Part shown: in pieces, positions 1-5,047 of the stretch
Numbering within the stretch: position 1 is the first letter of the stretch
How the letters are laid out: each line of letters begins with the position of its first letter
From: [Eubacterium] saphenum
GTDB lineage: Bacteria; Bacillota; Clostridia; Oscillospirales; Ruminococcaceae
DNA: 12,073 bases
Direction of reading: 5' to 3'
Assembly (NCBI GenBank): GCA_004555855.1
Contig: SFJQ01000048.1
Coordinates: 1 to 12,073 of the forward strand
Translations under genes and position numbers: made by a program
Notes under the pieces: model-generated
What the model saw: only the letters and a program-made list of their open reading frames with translations
What the model was told of the DNA's origin: nothing
Database searches by the model: none

Positions 1-49
1 CGTCTCCGCTCAATCCGCTTTCCCAAGCCTCTCTCGCGGCGACTTGATT

Positions 50-78
50 ATTATATCACATCTTTTTGCGTTTGTCAA
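50..78 (-). promoter_or_regulatory. Consensus sigma-A promoter (distal copy) reading out of the left edge
   Basis: On the minus strand this reads TTGACA (73-78), a 17-bp spacer and TATAAT (50-55), with TGTGA directly before the -10. All 12 core bases match the consensus. The predicted start is near 43, so the transcript runs off the left edge after about 43 nt and its gene is not visible. It is nearly the same sequence as the promoter at 162-190 (26 of 29 positions) and lies just downstream, on the minus strand, of phased A-tracts. The element is seen directly. Its use in vivo is inferred. Confidence 0.8.
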
Positions 79-82
79 GCGC

Positions 83-119
83 TTTTTTCAAATTTTTTAA
101 AATTTTTTCAAAATTCTTT
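83..119 (-). promoter_or_regulatory. Phased A-tracts, probable UP element or intrinsic bend
   Basis: On the plus strand three T6 runs start at 83, 93 and 103, an exact 10-bp period, followed by a broken run at 114-119. On the minus strand these are A6 tracts at about -40 to -65 from the predicted start at 43. That is where UP elements contact the RNA polymerase alpha subunit C-terminal domain. A further T5 run at 63-67 keeps the same phase. A-tracts repeated once per helical turn bend DNA. The phasing is seen. A promoter-boosting role is inferred. Confidence 0.55.
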
Positions 120-161
120 GAAATTCGCTTGTTTTCGCAAACTTTTCCGTGACACCATAAG

Positions 162-190
162 ATTATAACACATCTTTTGCCGTTTGTCAA
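162..190 (-). promoter_or_regulatory. Consensus sigma-A promoter (proximal copy) reading leftward
   Basis: On the minus strand this reads TTGACA (185-190), 17 bp and TATAAT (162-167), with TGTGT before the -10. It starts about 20 bp past the nrdR stop codon, so it can serve a gene beyond the left edge independently of nrdR. Together with the promoter at 50-78 it forms a tandem pair 112 bp apart. A/T tracts at 194-200, 202-208 and 215-220 lie upstream. No clear GC-rich terminator follows nrdR, so read-through from nrdR into the left neighbour is possible. Confidence 0.8.
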
Positions 191-208
191 TACTTTTTTT
201 GAAAAAAA

Positions 209-661
209 TCAAACTTTTTTATCTTTCAGCTCGGAAATTATTTTAACAAAGCTGTCAACATCGTTAAAATCGCGGTAAACGCTGGCGAAACGGACATACG
301 CCACGTCGTCAACTTCCTTGAGTTTCTTCAGGACAGCCTCGCCGATTTTATCCGAAGTAACCTCGCGGGTAAGCGAATTCTTCAGCTCGGCTGCGATTTC
401 CTCAACGATATTGTCAATTGTTTCCAGCGAAACCGGACGCTTGACGGTCGCGCGGCACAGCTTGTCAACCAGCTTCTCGCGGTCGAACGGCTCGATTGTG
501 TGGTCTTTTTTGATGACCATCAGCGGAACTTCCTCGATAATTTCGTAAGTAGTGAACCTCGCGCCGCACTGTATGCACTCGCGGCGGCGGCGAACCTTAT
601 TTTCGGTCGGACGCGAATCGATAACCTTGCTTTCCTCACAGCCACATTCGGGACATTTCAT
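209..661 (-). CDS. nrdR: Transcriptional repressor NrdR (ribonucleotide reductase regulator)
   Basis: This 150-residue protein has the full NrdR architecture. An N-terminal zinc ribbon carries the pairs C3-x2-C6 and C29-x2-C32, with the basic stretch RRRRE just before the second pair. It is followed by FTTYE and an ATP-cone from about residue 46 to 136. In the family, the ATP-cone senses the ATP/dATP balance and the zinc ribbon binds NrdR boxes in front of ribonucleotide reductase genes, repressing them when dATP is plentiful. The length is normal. The ATG at 659-661 has an RBS GAAAGGAG (669-676) with 7-nt spacing. No nrd structural gene lies in the window, so its targets are elsewhere, apart from a probable autoregulatory site at 689-704. 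It is transcribed alone, divergently from a small membrane protein gene. Confidence 0.96.
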   Translation of the reverse strand: MKCPECGCEESKVIDSRPTENKVRRRRECIQCGARFTTYEIIEEVPLMVIKKDHTIEPFDREKLVDKLCRATVKRPVSLETIDNIVEEIAAELKNSLTREVTSDKIGEAVLKKLKEVDDVAYVRFASVYRDFNDVDSFVKIISELKDKKV

Positions 662-688
662 AAAAAAGCTCCTTTCAAAGCGTATTAA

Positions 689-704
689 ACACTATATATT
701 GTAT
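689..704. promoter_or_regulatory. NrdR box in the nrdR promoter
   Basis: The 16 bases ACACTATATATTGTAT match the published NrdR-box consensus acaCwAtATaTwGtgt at every position except the fifteenth. The box overlaps the -10 element of the nrdR promoter (703-708) and covers its predicted start region, so a bound repressor should block initiation. NrdR boxes usually occur in pairs about two or three helical turns apart. I could not find a convincing second copy at either spacing. Autoregulation is inferred. Confidence 0.72.
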
Positions 705-731
705 TATAACATAAACTAAAAAATATTTCAA
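703..731 (-). promoter_or_regulatory. nrdR promoter
   Basis: On the minus strand this reads TTGAAA (726-731), 17 bp and a perfect TATAAT (703-708), with an extended -10 (TATGT). The predicted start is near 696, inside the NrdR box, leaving an untranslated leader of about 35 nt. The -35 lies in the left arm of the inverted repeat at 725-768. Confidence 0.82.
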
Positions 732-768
732 CAATTTCTACAAAAAAATTTATGAAAATTGTTGAAAT
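725..768. repeat. 13-bp inverted repeat covering both divergent -35 elements
   Basis: The arm ATTTCAACAATTT (725-737) is perfectly repeated as AAATTGTTGAAAT (756-768), with an 18-bp A/T-rich spacer. The arms are 31 bp apart start to start, close to three helical turns. Each arm contains the -35 (TTGAAA) of one of the two divergent promoters. Two outward promoters explain only 6 of the 13 matching bases. The remainder suggests a shared operator, or a cruciform-type structure. Confidence 0.6.
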
Positions 769-790
769 GTTTGTGAGGCTATGTTATACT
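762..790 (+). promoter_or_regulatory. Promoter of the small membrane protein gene
   Basis: TTGAAA (762-767), a 17-bp spacer and TATACT (785-790), with TATGT before the -10. The predicted start is near 797, next to the AAAGGAG at 797-803. This leaves almost no leader before the GTG start at 812, and argues against translation from the ATG at 752, which lies upstream of the -35. Confidence 0.78.
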
Positions 791-811
791 TATTACAAAG
801 GAGTGATTTTT

Positions 812-1231
812 GTGGAAGTGTTGTTGTTTATACTGTTATTCATTCCTGCGATTGTGTTTGTCGTGATGATGATTTACGTTATCGGACGAGCAATAAGATT
901 TGGCGAAAACCGCCCGCAGTTCACAAAAGCGGCTTCAATCGCCGGTATTATAGCGGGACTTATTTCGATTGCGGCTTCGGTTGTTAAATTGATATATCTC
1001 GGAAGGGGCATCGGCGGTTTCATCTCGGCAGCTTTCTGTCTGGCTTTTGCTTTTGCGCTGAGGCTTATCGTGAAATTCTTCGAGGAAGATTTTGACAAAA
1101 AGCACCAAATCCCCGTCAATCCCAACGAAAAGCTTTATCGCTTTGAATTTGAGCAGGAAAACCCCGACGATTTTCTTGACGAAGACAGCCGATTTAACGG
1201 TAAATTCAAGAATTTTGATAACGATGACTAA
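812..1231 (+). CDS. Small membrane protein of unknown function, three predicted helices
   Basis: I do not recognise this 139-residue protein. The open frame extends upstream to an ATG at 752, but that ATG precedes the promoter and has no RBS. The GTG at 812 has AAAGGAG at 797-803 with 8-nt spacing, so I take it as the start. Three hydrophobic segments are visible, at about residues 3-26, 41-63 and 68-90. The short polar loop between the first two contains RFGENRPQF, and a small glycine-rich turn (GRGIGG) separates the last two. From about 91 to the end the tail is hydrophilic and strongly acidic, ending DNDD. The gene is monocistronic, diverges from nrdR with shared promoter DNA, and ends at a strong terminator. 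No signal peptide, cysteine cluster or catalytic motif is apparent. A link to nrdR is suggested only by position. Confidence 0.72.
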   Translation: MEVLLFILLFIPAIVFVVMMIYVIGRAIRFGENRPQFTKAASIAGIIAGLISIAASVVKLIYLGRGIGGFISAAFCLAFAFALRLIVKFFEEDFDKKHQIPVNPNEKLYRFEFEQENPDDFLDEDSRFNGKFKNFDNDD

Positions 1232-1234
1232 AAC

Positions 1235-1267
1235 AAAAGCTCCGCGAGAAACGGAGCTTTTCTTATT
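1235..1267. terminator. Bidirectional rho-independent terminator
   Basis: A perfect 10-bp stem, AAAAGCTCCG (1235-1244) with CGGAGCTTTT (1252-1261), has a 7-base loop. U-rich tails occur in both directions: TTTTCTTATTTT on the plus strand and TTTTGTTTTAG on the minus strand. It lies between the stop codon at 1229-1231 and the convergent leuA stop codon at 1283-1285, so it probably serves both genes. Confidence 0.88.
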
Positions 1268-1282
1268 TTATATTGTGTTCGC

Positions 1283-2947
1283 TTAACCGAGAATTTCCGA
1301 GTTATTGATAGCCGAAACCAGCGCGTAAATTGACGCGTTGATGATATCCGTGTCAACTCCCGCGCCCCAGCAAACCTTTCCGTCCGTGGTCGTGATGCCA
1401 ATCATACACATCGCCTTCGACTTTGAGCCCAGCTCTGTTGCGTTTTCGCTGTACGTTGTAATGGTGTAGTCGATTTTCAGACCCTCTTTGAGCGCGTTTG
1501 AAACCGCGTCCAGGCGACCGTTGCCCGTACCCGTCAGCACTCTCGTTTCGCCGTCCTTCTTGACGGTAACTTCGGCAGAAATGCACTCGCCCTGCTTATA
1601 ATGCGCTTCGGTAATTGCAAAGCGGGTTGTCTTATTTACATAGGTGTTGTTGAAAATATCGTACAGCTCTGCGGGGTGCAGTTCCTTGTGCGCGTGGTCG
1701 GACACGCTCTTTACCGTGTAACCGAAATGCTCGCTCATCTTTTTGGGCATAACGATACCGTAATTCTGCTCCATCAGATAGCCGATTCCGCCCTTGCCCG
1801 ACTGTGAATTAATGCGGATAACGTCGCCCTCATACTCTCTGCCCAAATCGTGCGGGTCAATCGGGATATACGGCACGTTCCACTGCTCGAGATTTTTCTC
1901 CTCGCGCCACTTCATACCCTTTGCAATAGCGTCCTGATGCGAACCACTGAACGCCGCGAACACCAGCTGTCCGCTGTACGGCATACGCTCGTAAACGGTC
2001 ATTCTCGTGAGCCGCTCGTAAACCGCGCACAGCTCGGGCAAATTTGTCAAATCGAGGTTCGGTTCAACGCCGTGGGTGTACATATTGAGAGCCAGCGTGA
2101 TGATATCGACATTACCCGTGCGCTCGCCGTTGCCGAAAAGCGTTCCCTCAACTCTGTCCGCGCCCGCAAGCAGTCCCATTTCGGTGTCCGCGACAGCGCA
2201 GCCGCGGTCGTTGTGCGGGTGCAGCGAAATAACCAGATTTTCCCTGTTGTGCAGCGTTTTGCACATATACTCAACCTGCTGCGCGTAAACGTGCGACATA
2301 CTTTCGGCAACGGTTACGGGCAGATTGATGATAACCTTGTTGTCGGGCGTGGGCTGCCAGATATCGATAACCGCGTTGCAAATCTCCATCGCAAACTCCG
2401 GCTCTGTTCCCGTGAAGCTCTCGGGAGAATACTCAAATCGGAAATTGCCGGGAGTTTTCGCCTTGTACTCGTTGAGGAGCTTTGCGCCGGTTGTTGCAAT
2501 CTCGACGATTTCTTCCTTGGACTTCTTGAAAACCTGTTCTCTCTGGGCAACGGAGGTTGAGTTGTACAAATGCACAATCGCGTTCTTGCAGCCGTCCAGC
2601 GCCTCAAAGGTTTTCTTGATGATATGCTCGCGGCTCTGCGTGAGGACTTGTACAGCCACGTCATCGGGAATGAGGTTTCTCTCAATCAGCGCGCGGCAGA
2701 ACTCATACTCGGTTTCGGAAGCCGCGGGAAAGCCGATTTCGATTTCCTTGAAACCAACCTTGACGAGATATTGGAAAAACTCCAGCTTTTCCTCCAAGCT
2801 CATCGGGATAATCAGCGCCTGATTTCCGTCGCGCAAATCCACGCTGCACCAAACGGGCGGCTTGTCAATGTACTCCTTTTTAGTCCAGTCAAGACAGGGA
2901 AACGGCGGCATAAAATAACGTCTTTTGTACTTGTTTGCAAATTTCAT
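1283..2947 (-). CDS. leuA: 2-isopropylmalate synthase, long (type 2) form
   Basis: This enzyme condenses acetyl-CoA with 2-oxoisovalerate to 2-isopropylmalate, the first committed step of leucine synthesis, in the cytoplasm. The 554 residues fit the longer LeuA branch known from yeast and actinobacteria. The N-terminal MPPFPCLDW stretch (13-21) is typical of that branch. The HMGL-type TIM barrel carries DLRDGNQ (37-43) and the metal ligands H243 and H245 with N246 in SLHPHND. GNGERTGN (272-279) is the other signature. From about residue 420 onward lies the C-terminal dimer domain, the usual site of leucine feedback inhibition. The ATG at 2945-2947 follows GAAAGGAG at normal spacing. M13 is the only plausible alternative start but has no RBS. 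The gene has its own promoter and a leucine-specific T-box leader. No other leu gene is adjacent, so the pathway is dispersed or continues elsewhere. Confidence 0.96.
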   Translation of the reverse strand: MKFANKYKRRYFMPPFPCLDWTKKEYIDKPPVWCSVDLRDGNQALIIPMSLEEKLEFFQYLVKVGFKEIEIGFPAASETEYEFCRALIERNLIPDDVAVQVLTQSREHIIKKTFEALDGCKNAIVHLYNSTSVAQREQVFKKSKEEIVEIATTGAKLLNEYKAKTPGNFRFEYSPESFTGTEPEFAMEICNAVIDIWQPTPDNKVIINLPVTVAESMSHVYAQQVEYMCKTLHNRENLVISLHPHNDRGCAVADTEMGLLAGADRVEGTLFGNGERTGNVDIITLALNMYTHGVEPNLDLTNLPELCAVYERLTRMTVYERMPYSGQLVFAAFSGSHQDAIAKGMKWREEKNLEQWNVPYIPIDPHDLGREYEGDVIRINSQSGKGGIGYLMEQNYGIVMPKKMSEHFGYTVKSVSDHAHKELHPAELYDIFNNTYVNKTTRFAITEAHYKQGECISAEVTVKKDGETRVLTGTGNGRLDAVSNALKEGLKIDYTITTYSENATELGSKSKAMCMIGITTTDGKVCWGAGVDTDIINASIYALVSAINNSEILG

Positions 2948-2965
2948 AAAAATCTCCTTTCAAAC

Positions 2966-3001
2966 AAAAAAAATTCTCGCTCTTATCAAAAGACGAGAAT
3001 T
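2966..3001 (-). terminator. Conditional terminator of the leuA T-box leader
   Basis: On the minus strand AATTCTCG (3001-2994) pairs with CGAGAATT (2979-2972), and additional pairing of TCTT with AAGA extends the upper stem. A run of eight T (2973-2966) follows. The 5' arm of this hairpin (2997-2988) is also the 3' strand of the antiterminator, which is the expected competition in a T-box leader. Confidence 0.88.
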
Positions 3002-3307
3002 ACCCGTGTTACCACTTTTGTTCGCGCAAAGCTCACACTTTACGCCTCACAGCGTTCAATAAAACGCCTGCTCTTTAACGGGAGCACCCGAAACAGACTA
3101 ATCGCCAACCCAAAACCGCCGCTTCACGCTGACCTGCTGCCGCACCCGCTGTTTTCAGTCAGCCTGCCGCCGTTTTTAAGCCGCCTTCGCCTGTTCTGCT
3201 CGGAGGTGAGTTATCTCCCTGTTGCTCTGCTGCCTCGCACCAAACGGCAGCTCTCTGGAAAAGCTCGAGGGTCTTGTTCCTCTTCAACGCATTTGAAAAT
3301 ATTCATT
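2966..3307 (-). ncRNA. T-box riboswitch leader, leucine-specific (CUC specifier)
   Basis: The minus-strand leader of about 340 nt between the leuA promoter and gene has the parts of a tRNA-sensing T-box. The distal part of stem I has CAGAGAGCTGCC followed by TTTGGTGCGAGGCAGC. Below it the specifier region reads ATAA-CTC-ACCTCCGAGC, giving the leucine codon CUC at 3210-3208. The antiterminator can be drawn exactly. AAAAG (3019-3015) pairs with CTTTT (2992-2988), ACGGG (3007-3003) pairs with CTCGT (2997-2993), and the 7-base bulge TGGTAAC lies between them (3014-3008). The UGGU of the bulge would pair with the ACCA end of tRNA-Leu. Uncharged tRNA-Leu binding should favour the antiterminator and switch leuA on. 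The usual bulge ending ACC is AAC here, a mild variant. Confidence 0.93.
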
Positions 3308-3313
3308 AATGAG

Positions 3314-3342
3314 ATTATAGCACATCTTCTTCGATTTGTCAA
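3314..3342 (-). promoter_or_regulatory. leuA promoter
   Basis: On the minus strand this reads TTGACA (3337-3342), 17 bp and TATAAT (3314-3319), with TGTGC before the -10. The core is fully consensus and the predicted start is near 3307. The whole 29-bp element, spacer included, matches each of the two promoters at the left edge at 24 of 29 positions. Its -35 is 36 bp from the -35 of the divergent metK promoter. Confidence 0.87.
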
Positions 3343-3378
3343 GAGGAAAAAGAAATTTTTTCGCTGTCGAAAAAACAC

Positions 3379-3407
3379 TTGACAAGCTATACAATATATG
3401 CTATACT
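3379..3407 (+). promoter_or_regulatory. metK promoter
   Basis: TTGACA (3379-3384), a 17-bp spacer and TATACT (3402-3407), with TATGC before the -10. The predicted start is near 3414, right at the 5' strand of riboswitch helix P1 (3416-3423). The SAM aptamer is therefore the first thing transcribed. Confidence 0.87.
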
Positions 3408-3415
3408 GTATGTGT

Positions 3416-3588
3416 TCCTTATCAAGAGAGGCTGAAGATGGATAATCGAGATTATTCATCGGGGGACTGGTCCCTTAAAAGCCCGGCAACCTACTTAATT
3501 ATAATAAGCAAGGTGCCACATCCTGCGATTGTTTAATCGAAAGATGAGGAGTGACAGTAGATTTTACCGCTCACTCCTAAAGTGAGCG
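3416..3588 (+). ncRNA. SAM-I (S-box) riboswitch with an extra hairpin in P2
   Basis: Helix P1 is TCCTTATC (3416-3423) with GATGAGGA (3543-3550). The S-box core follows: AAGAGAGGC, GGGACTGGTCCC (3463-3474), GCCCGGCAACC (3481-3491), AGGTGCCA (3511-3518) and TCCTGCG, with P4 at 3526-3539 and then GAAAGATGAGG. The switch can be traced. GGAGTGA (3548-3554), partly shared with P1, pairs perfectly with TCACTCC (3571-3577) as antiterminator, while 3568-3575 pairs with 3581-3588 as terminator. SAM binding stabilises P1, frees the terminator and shuts metK off. An additional 10-bp stem (3437-3446 with 3451-3460) sits where the P2 kink-turn is normally found. Confidence 0.95.
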
Positions 3589-3599
3589 TTTTTGTTTTT
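3568..3599 (+). terminator. SAM-controlled terminator of metK
   Basis: CGCTCACT (3568-3575), loop CCTAA and AGTGAGCG (3581-3588) form an 8-bp stem followed by TTTTTGTTTTT. Its 5' arm overlaps the antiterminator strand 3571-3577, so the two folds exclude each other. The tail ends 18 nt before the metK start codon. Confidence 0.9.
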
Positions 3600-3617
3600 G
3601 TGAAAGGATTGAGAAAA

Positions 3618-4790
3618 ATGACGACAAGAAAACTGTTTACATCTGAAAGCGTTACCGAAGGACACCCCGACAAGCTCTGCGACAAGGTTTCGGACGCGGT
3701 TCTTGACGCTATTCTGGCGCAGGACCCTATGGGGCGCGTTGCGTGTGAAACGACCGCTACCACGGGTATGGTTATGGTAATGGGAGAAATTACCACAACA
3801 GCGCAGGTTGACATTCCCGCGCTTGTGAGAGGAGTTGTCGCGGATATCGGCTATGTCAGCGCCGACAGCGGCTTCAACGCGAACACCTGCTCCGTTATGA
3901 CAACTCTCGACAAGCAGTCCCCCGATATCGCGATGGGCGTTAACAACGCGCTTGAAGGGCGCTCCGAGAACGCTTTTGACATCGGCGCGGGCGACCAGGG
4001 AATGATGTTCGGCTTCGCCTGCTCGGAAACTCCCGAGCTTATGCCGATGCCTATAAGCCTTTCGCACAAGCTCGCGAAAAAGCTCACCGAGGTTCGCAAG
4101 AGCGGCGAAATCCCGTACCTTCTCCCCGACGGAAAAACGCAGGTTACCGTCGAATACGACGACAACAAGCCCACGCGTATCGACACGGTTGTCGTGTCCT
4201 CTCAGCACCTCGCGTCCGCTTCTCTCGAGCAAATCCGCGCTGATATCATCGAAAAGGTTATCAAAACCACAATTCCCGCAAAGCTTCTCGATGAGAACAC
4301 AAAGTATTTCGTGAATCCCACGGGGCGCTTTGTTGTCGGCGGACCTATGGGCGACAGCGGTCTTACCGGCAGGAAAATCATCGTTGATACCTACGGCGGC
4401 TACTCCCGTCACGGCGGCGGCGCGTTCTCGGGAAAAGACCCGACAAAGGTTGACCGCTCGGCGGCTTATATGGCGCGCTATGTTGCGAAAAATCTCGTTG
4501 CTGCAGGACTTTGCGAGAGAGCGGAAATCCAGCTCGCTTATGCAATCGGCGTGGCAAACCCCGTTTCCGTTATGGTGGACACGTTCGGCACGGGAAAGCT
4601 ATCCGATGAAGATATCGCAAAGGTGGTTATCAAGGAATTTGACCTGCGCCCGTCTGCAATTATCAAGGCGCTCGATTTGAGAAAGCCGCAGTACGAGCAG
4701 CTCGCCGCTTATGGTCACATGGGACGCGAGGATTTGAACGTGGCTTGGGAGAAAACCGACCGCGTTTCCGATTTGAAGAAATACCTGTAA
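3618..4790 (+). CDS. metK: S-adenosylmethionine synthetase (methionine adenosyltransferase)
   Basis: This enzyme makes S-adenosylmethionine from methionine and ATP, releasing phosphate and pyrophosphate. The 390-residue length is typical. Visible signatures are ESVTEGHPDK (10-19) with the catalytic histidine H16, GEITT (56-60), GAGDQG (123-128), GPMGDSGLTGRK (from residue 242) and GGGAFSGKD (about 266-274). KVDRSAAY follows. The chosen ATG (3618-3620) has AAAGGA 9 nt upstream. The in-frame GTG at 3582 lies inside the riboswitch terminator and is not a credible start. Expression is controlled by the SAM-I riboswitch just upstream, a direct product-feedback loop. The gene has its own promoter and terminator and looks monocistronic. 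Confidence 0.97.
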   Translation: MTTRKLFTSESVTEGHPDKLCDKVSDAVLDAILAQDPMGRVACETTATTGMVMVMGEITTTAQVDIPALVRGVVADIGYVSADSGFNANTCSVMTTLDKQSPDIAMGVNNALEGRSENAFDIGAGDQGMMFGFACSETPELMPMPISLSHKLAKKLTEVRKSGEIPYLLPDGKTQVTVEYDDNKPTRIDTVVVSSQHLASASLEQIRADIIEKVIKTTIPAKLLDENTKYFVNPTGRFVVGGPMGDSGLTGRKIIVDTYGGYSRHGGGAFSGKDPTKVDRSAAYMARYVAKNLVAAGLCERAEIQLAYAIGVANPVSVMVDTFGTGKLSDEDIAKVVIKEFDLRPSAIIKALDLRKPQYEQLAAYGHMGREDLNVAWEKTDRVSDLKKYL

Positions 4791-4797
4791 ACGTTTT

Positions 4798-4831
4798 ACC
4801 GCGCTTGATTTTGCTGTCGAGCGCGGTTTTT
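4798..4831 (+). terminator. metK terminator
   Basis: ACCGCGCTTGA (4798-4808) pairs with TCGAGCGCGGT (4817-4827), with one G-U pair and an 8-base loop. A T-run ends at 4831. It begins 8 bases after the metK stop codon. Confidence 0.88.
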
Positions 4832-4835
4832 CGCT

Positions 4836-4851
4836 GTTTTTCCGGAAAAAC
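4836..4851. repeat. Perfect 16-bp palindrome between metK and hydC
   Basis: GTTTTTCCGGAAAAAC is a gapless palindrome. Its central TTTCCGGAAA recurs at 5596-5605 between hydC and hydB. It has no loop, so it is a better candidate for a dimeric protein-binding site than for an RNA hairpin. No function is known to me. Confidence 0.4.
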
Positions 4852-4931
4852 AAAAATTTCCGCATTTGTCAAATTACACAAAAAAATCCACATAAATTCT
4901 ACAACCCTTAATGCCGTCAAGAGCGCGAATT

Positions 4932-4963
4932 TTGTAGATTTTTTTCGCGGGATATGTTATAAT
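4932..4963 (+). promoter_or_regulatory. Hydrogenase operon promoter, extended -10 type
   Basis: A perfect TATAAT (4958-4963) is preceded by TATGT, a full extended -10. The -35 is poor. TAGATT stands at 17-bp spacing, and TTGTAG (4932-4937) would need 20 bp. The predicted start is near 4970, giving a leader of about 78 nt. A weak -35 with a strong extended -10 is compatible with activator control or with the extended motif doing the work. The rest of 4832-4931 shows only the palindrome at 4836-4851. Confidence 0.68.
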
Positions 4964-4967
4964 TGAT

Positions 4968-5023
4968 ATGGTTGTATTGTGGTATTTTACAATATAATGT
5001 TATTAACCATCGGGACAAACCCG
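4968..5023 (+). promoter_or_regulatory. Structured 5' leader or operator of the hydrogenase operon
   Basis: Nested inverted repeats begin at the predicted start. ATGGTT (4968-4973) pairs with AACCAT (5005-5010), enclosing TATTGT (4975-4980) with ACAATA (4989-4994). A small CGGG-ACAAA-CCCG hairpin (5011-5023) follows, ending 10 nt before the RBS AAGGAGG (5034-5040). The inner repeat could be an operator for a dimeric repressor. It resembles a Rex site in its TTGT...ACAA ends but is two bases too short. The role is unproven. Confidence 0.4.
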
Positions 5024-5047
5024 AAAAAATATCAAGGAGGCTAAAAA

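Noticed and set aside
1..45. Start of a stable RNA gene at the left edge (minus strand)
   Set aside because: Only about 43 nt of the predicted transcript are visible and they match no RNA family I can recall. Reported only as an outgoing promoter.
752..811. N-terminal extension of the small membrane protein from an ATG at 752
   Set aside because: This ATG precedes the -35 of the gene's own promoter and lacks an RBS. The GTG at 812 has a good AAAGGAG.
1850..2560. 236-codon plus-strand frame opposite leuA
   Set aside because: It is a shadow of leuA, with no RBS or promoter, and its protein resembles no family, whereas leuA motifs are complete on the other strand.
2570..3382. 270-codon plus-strand frame across the leuA 5' end and leader
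   Set aside because: It runs through the T-box leader and the leuA promoter in antisense, with a low-complexity, unnatural protein.
3582..3617. Upstream in-frame GTG start for metK
   Set aside because: It lies within the 3' arm of the riboswitch terminator. The ATG at 3618 has an RBS and gives the normal MetK N-terminus.
4874..4889. Second Rex-like stretch TTGT-N8-ACAA upstream of the hydrogenase promoter
   Set aside because: It has wrong spacing and no symmetry in the inner bases, in a very A/T-rich region.
4975..4994. Rex operator at the hydrogenase promoter
   Set aside because: The TTGT...ACAA ends are separated by 8 bases rather than the 10 of the Rex consensus, and the inner bases do not match. 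It is kept only as a generic inverted repeat.
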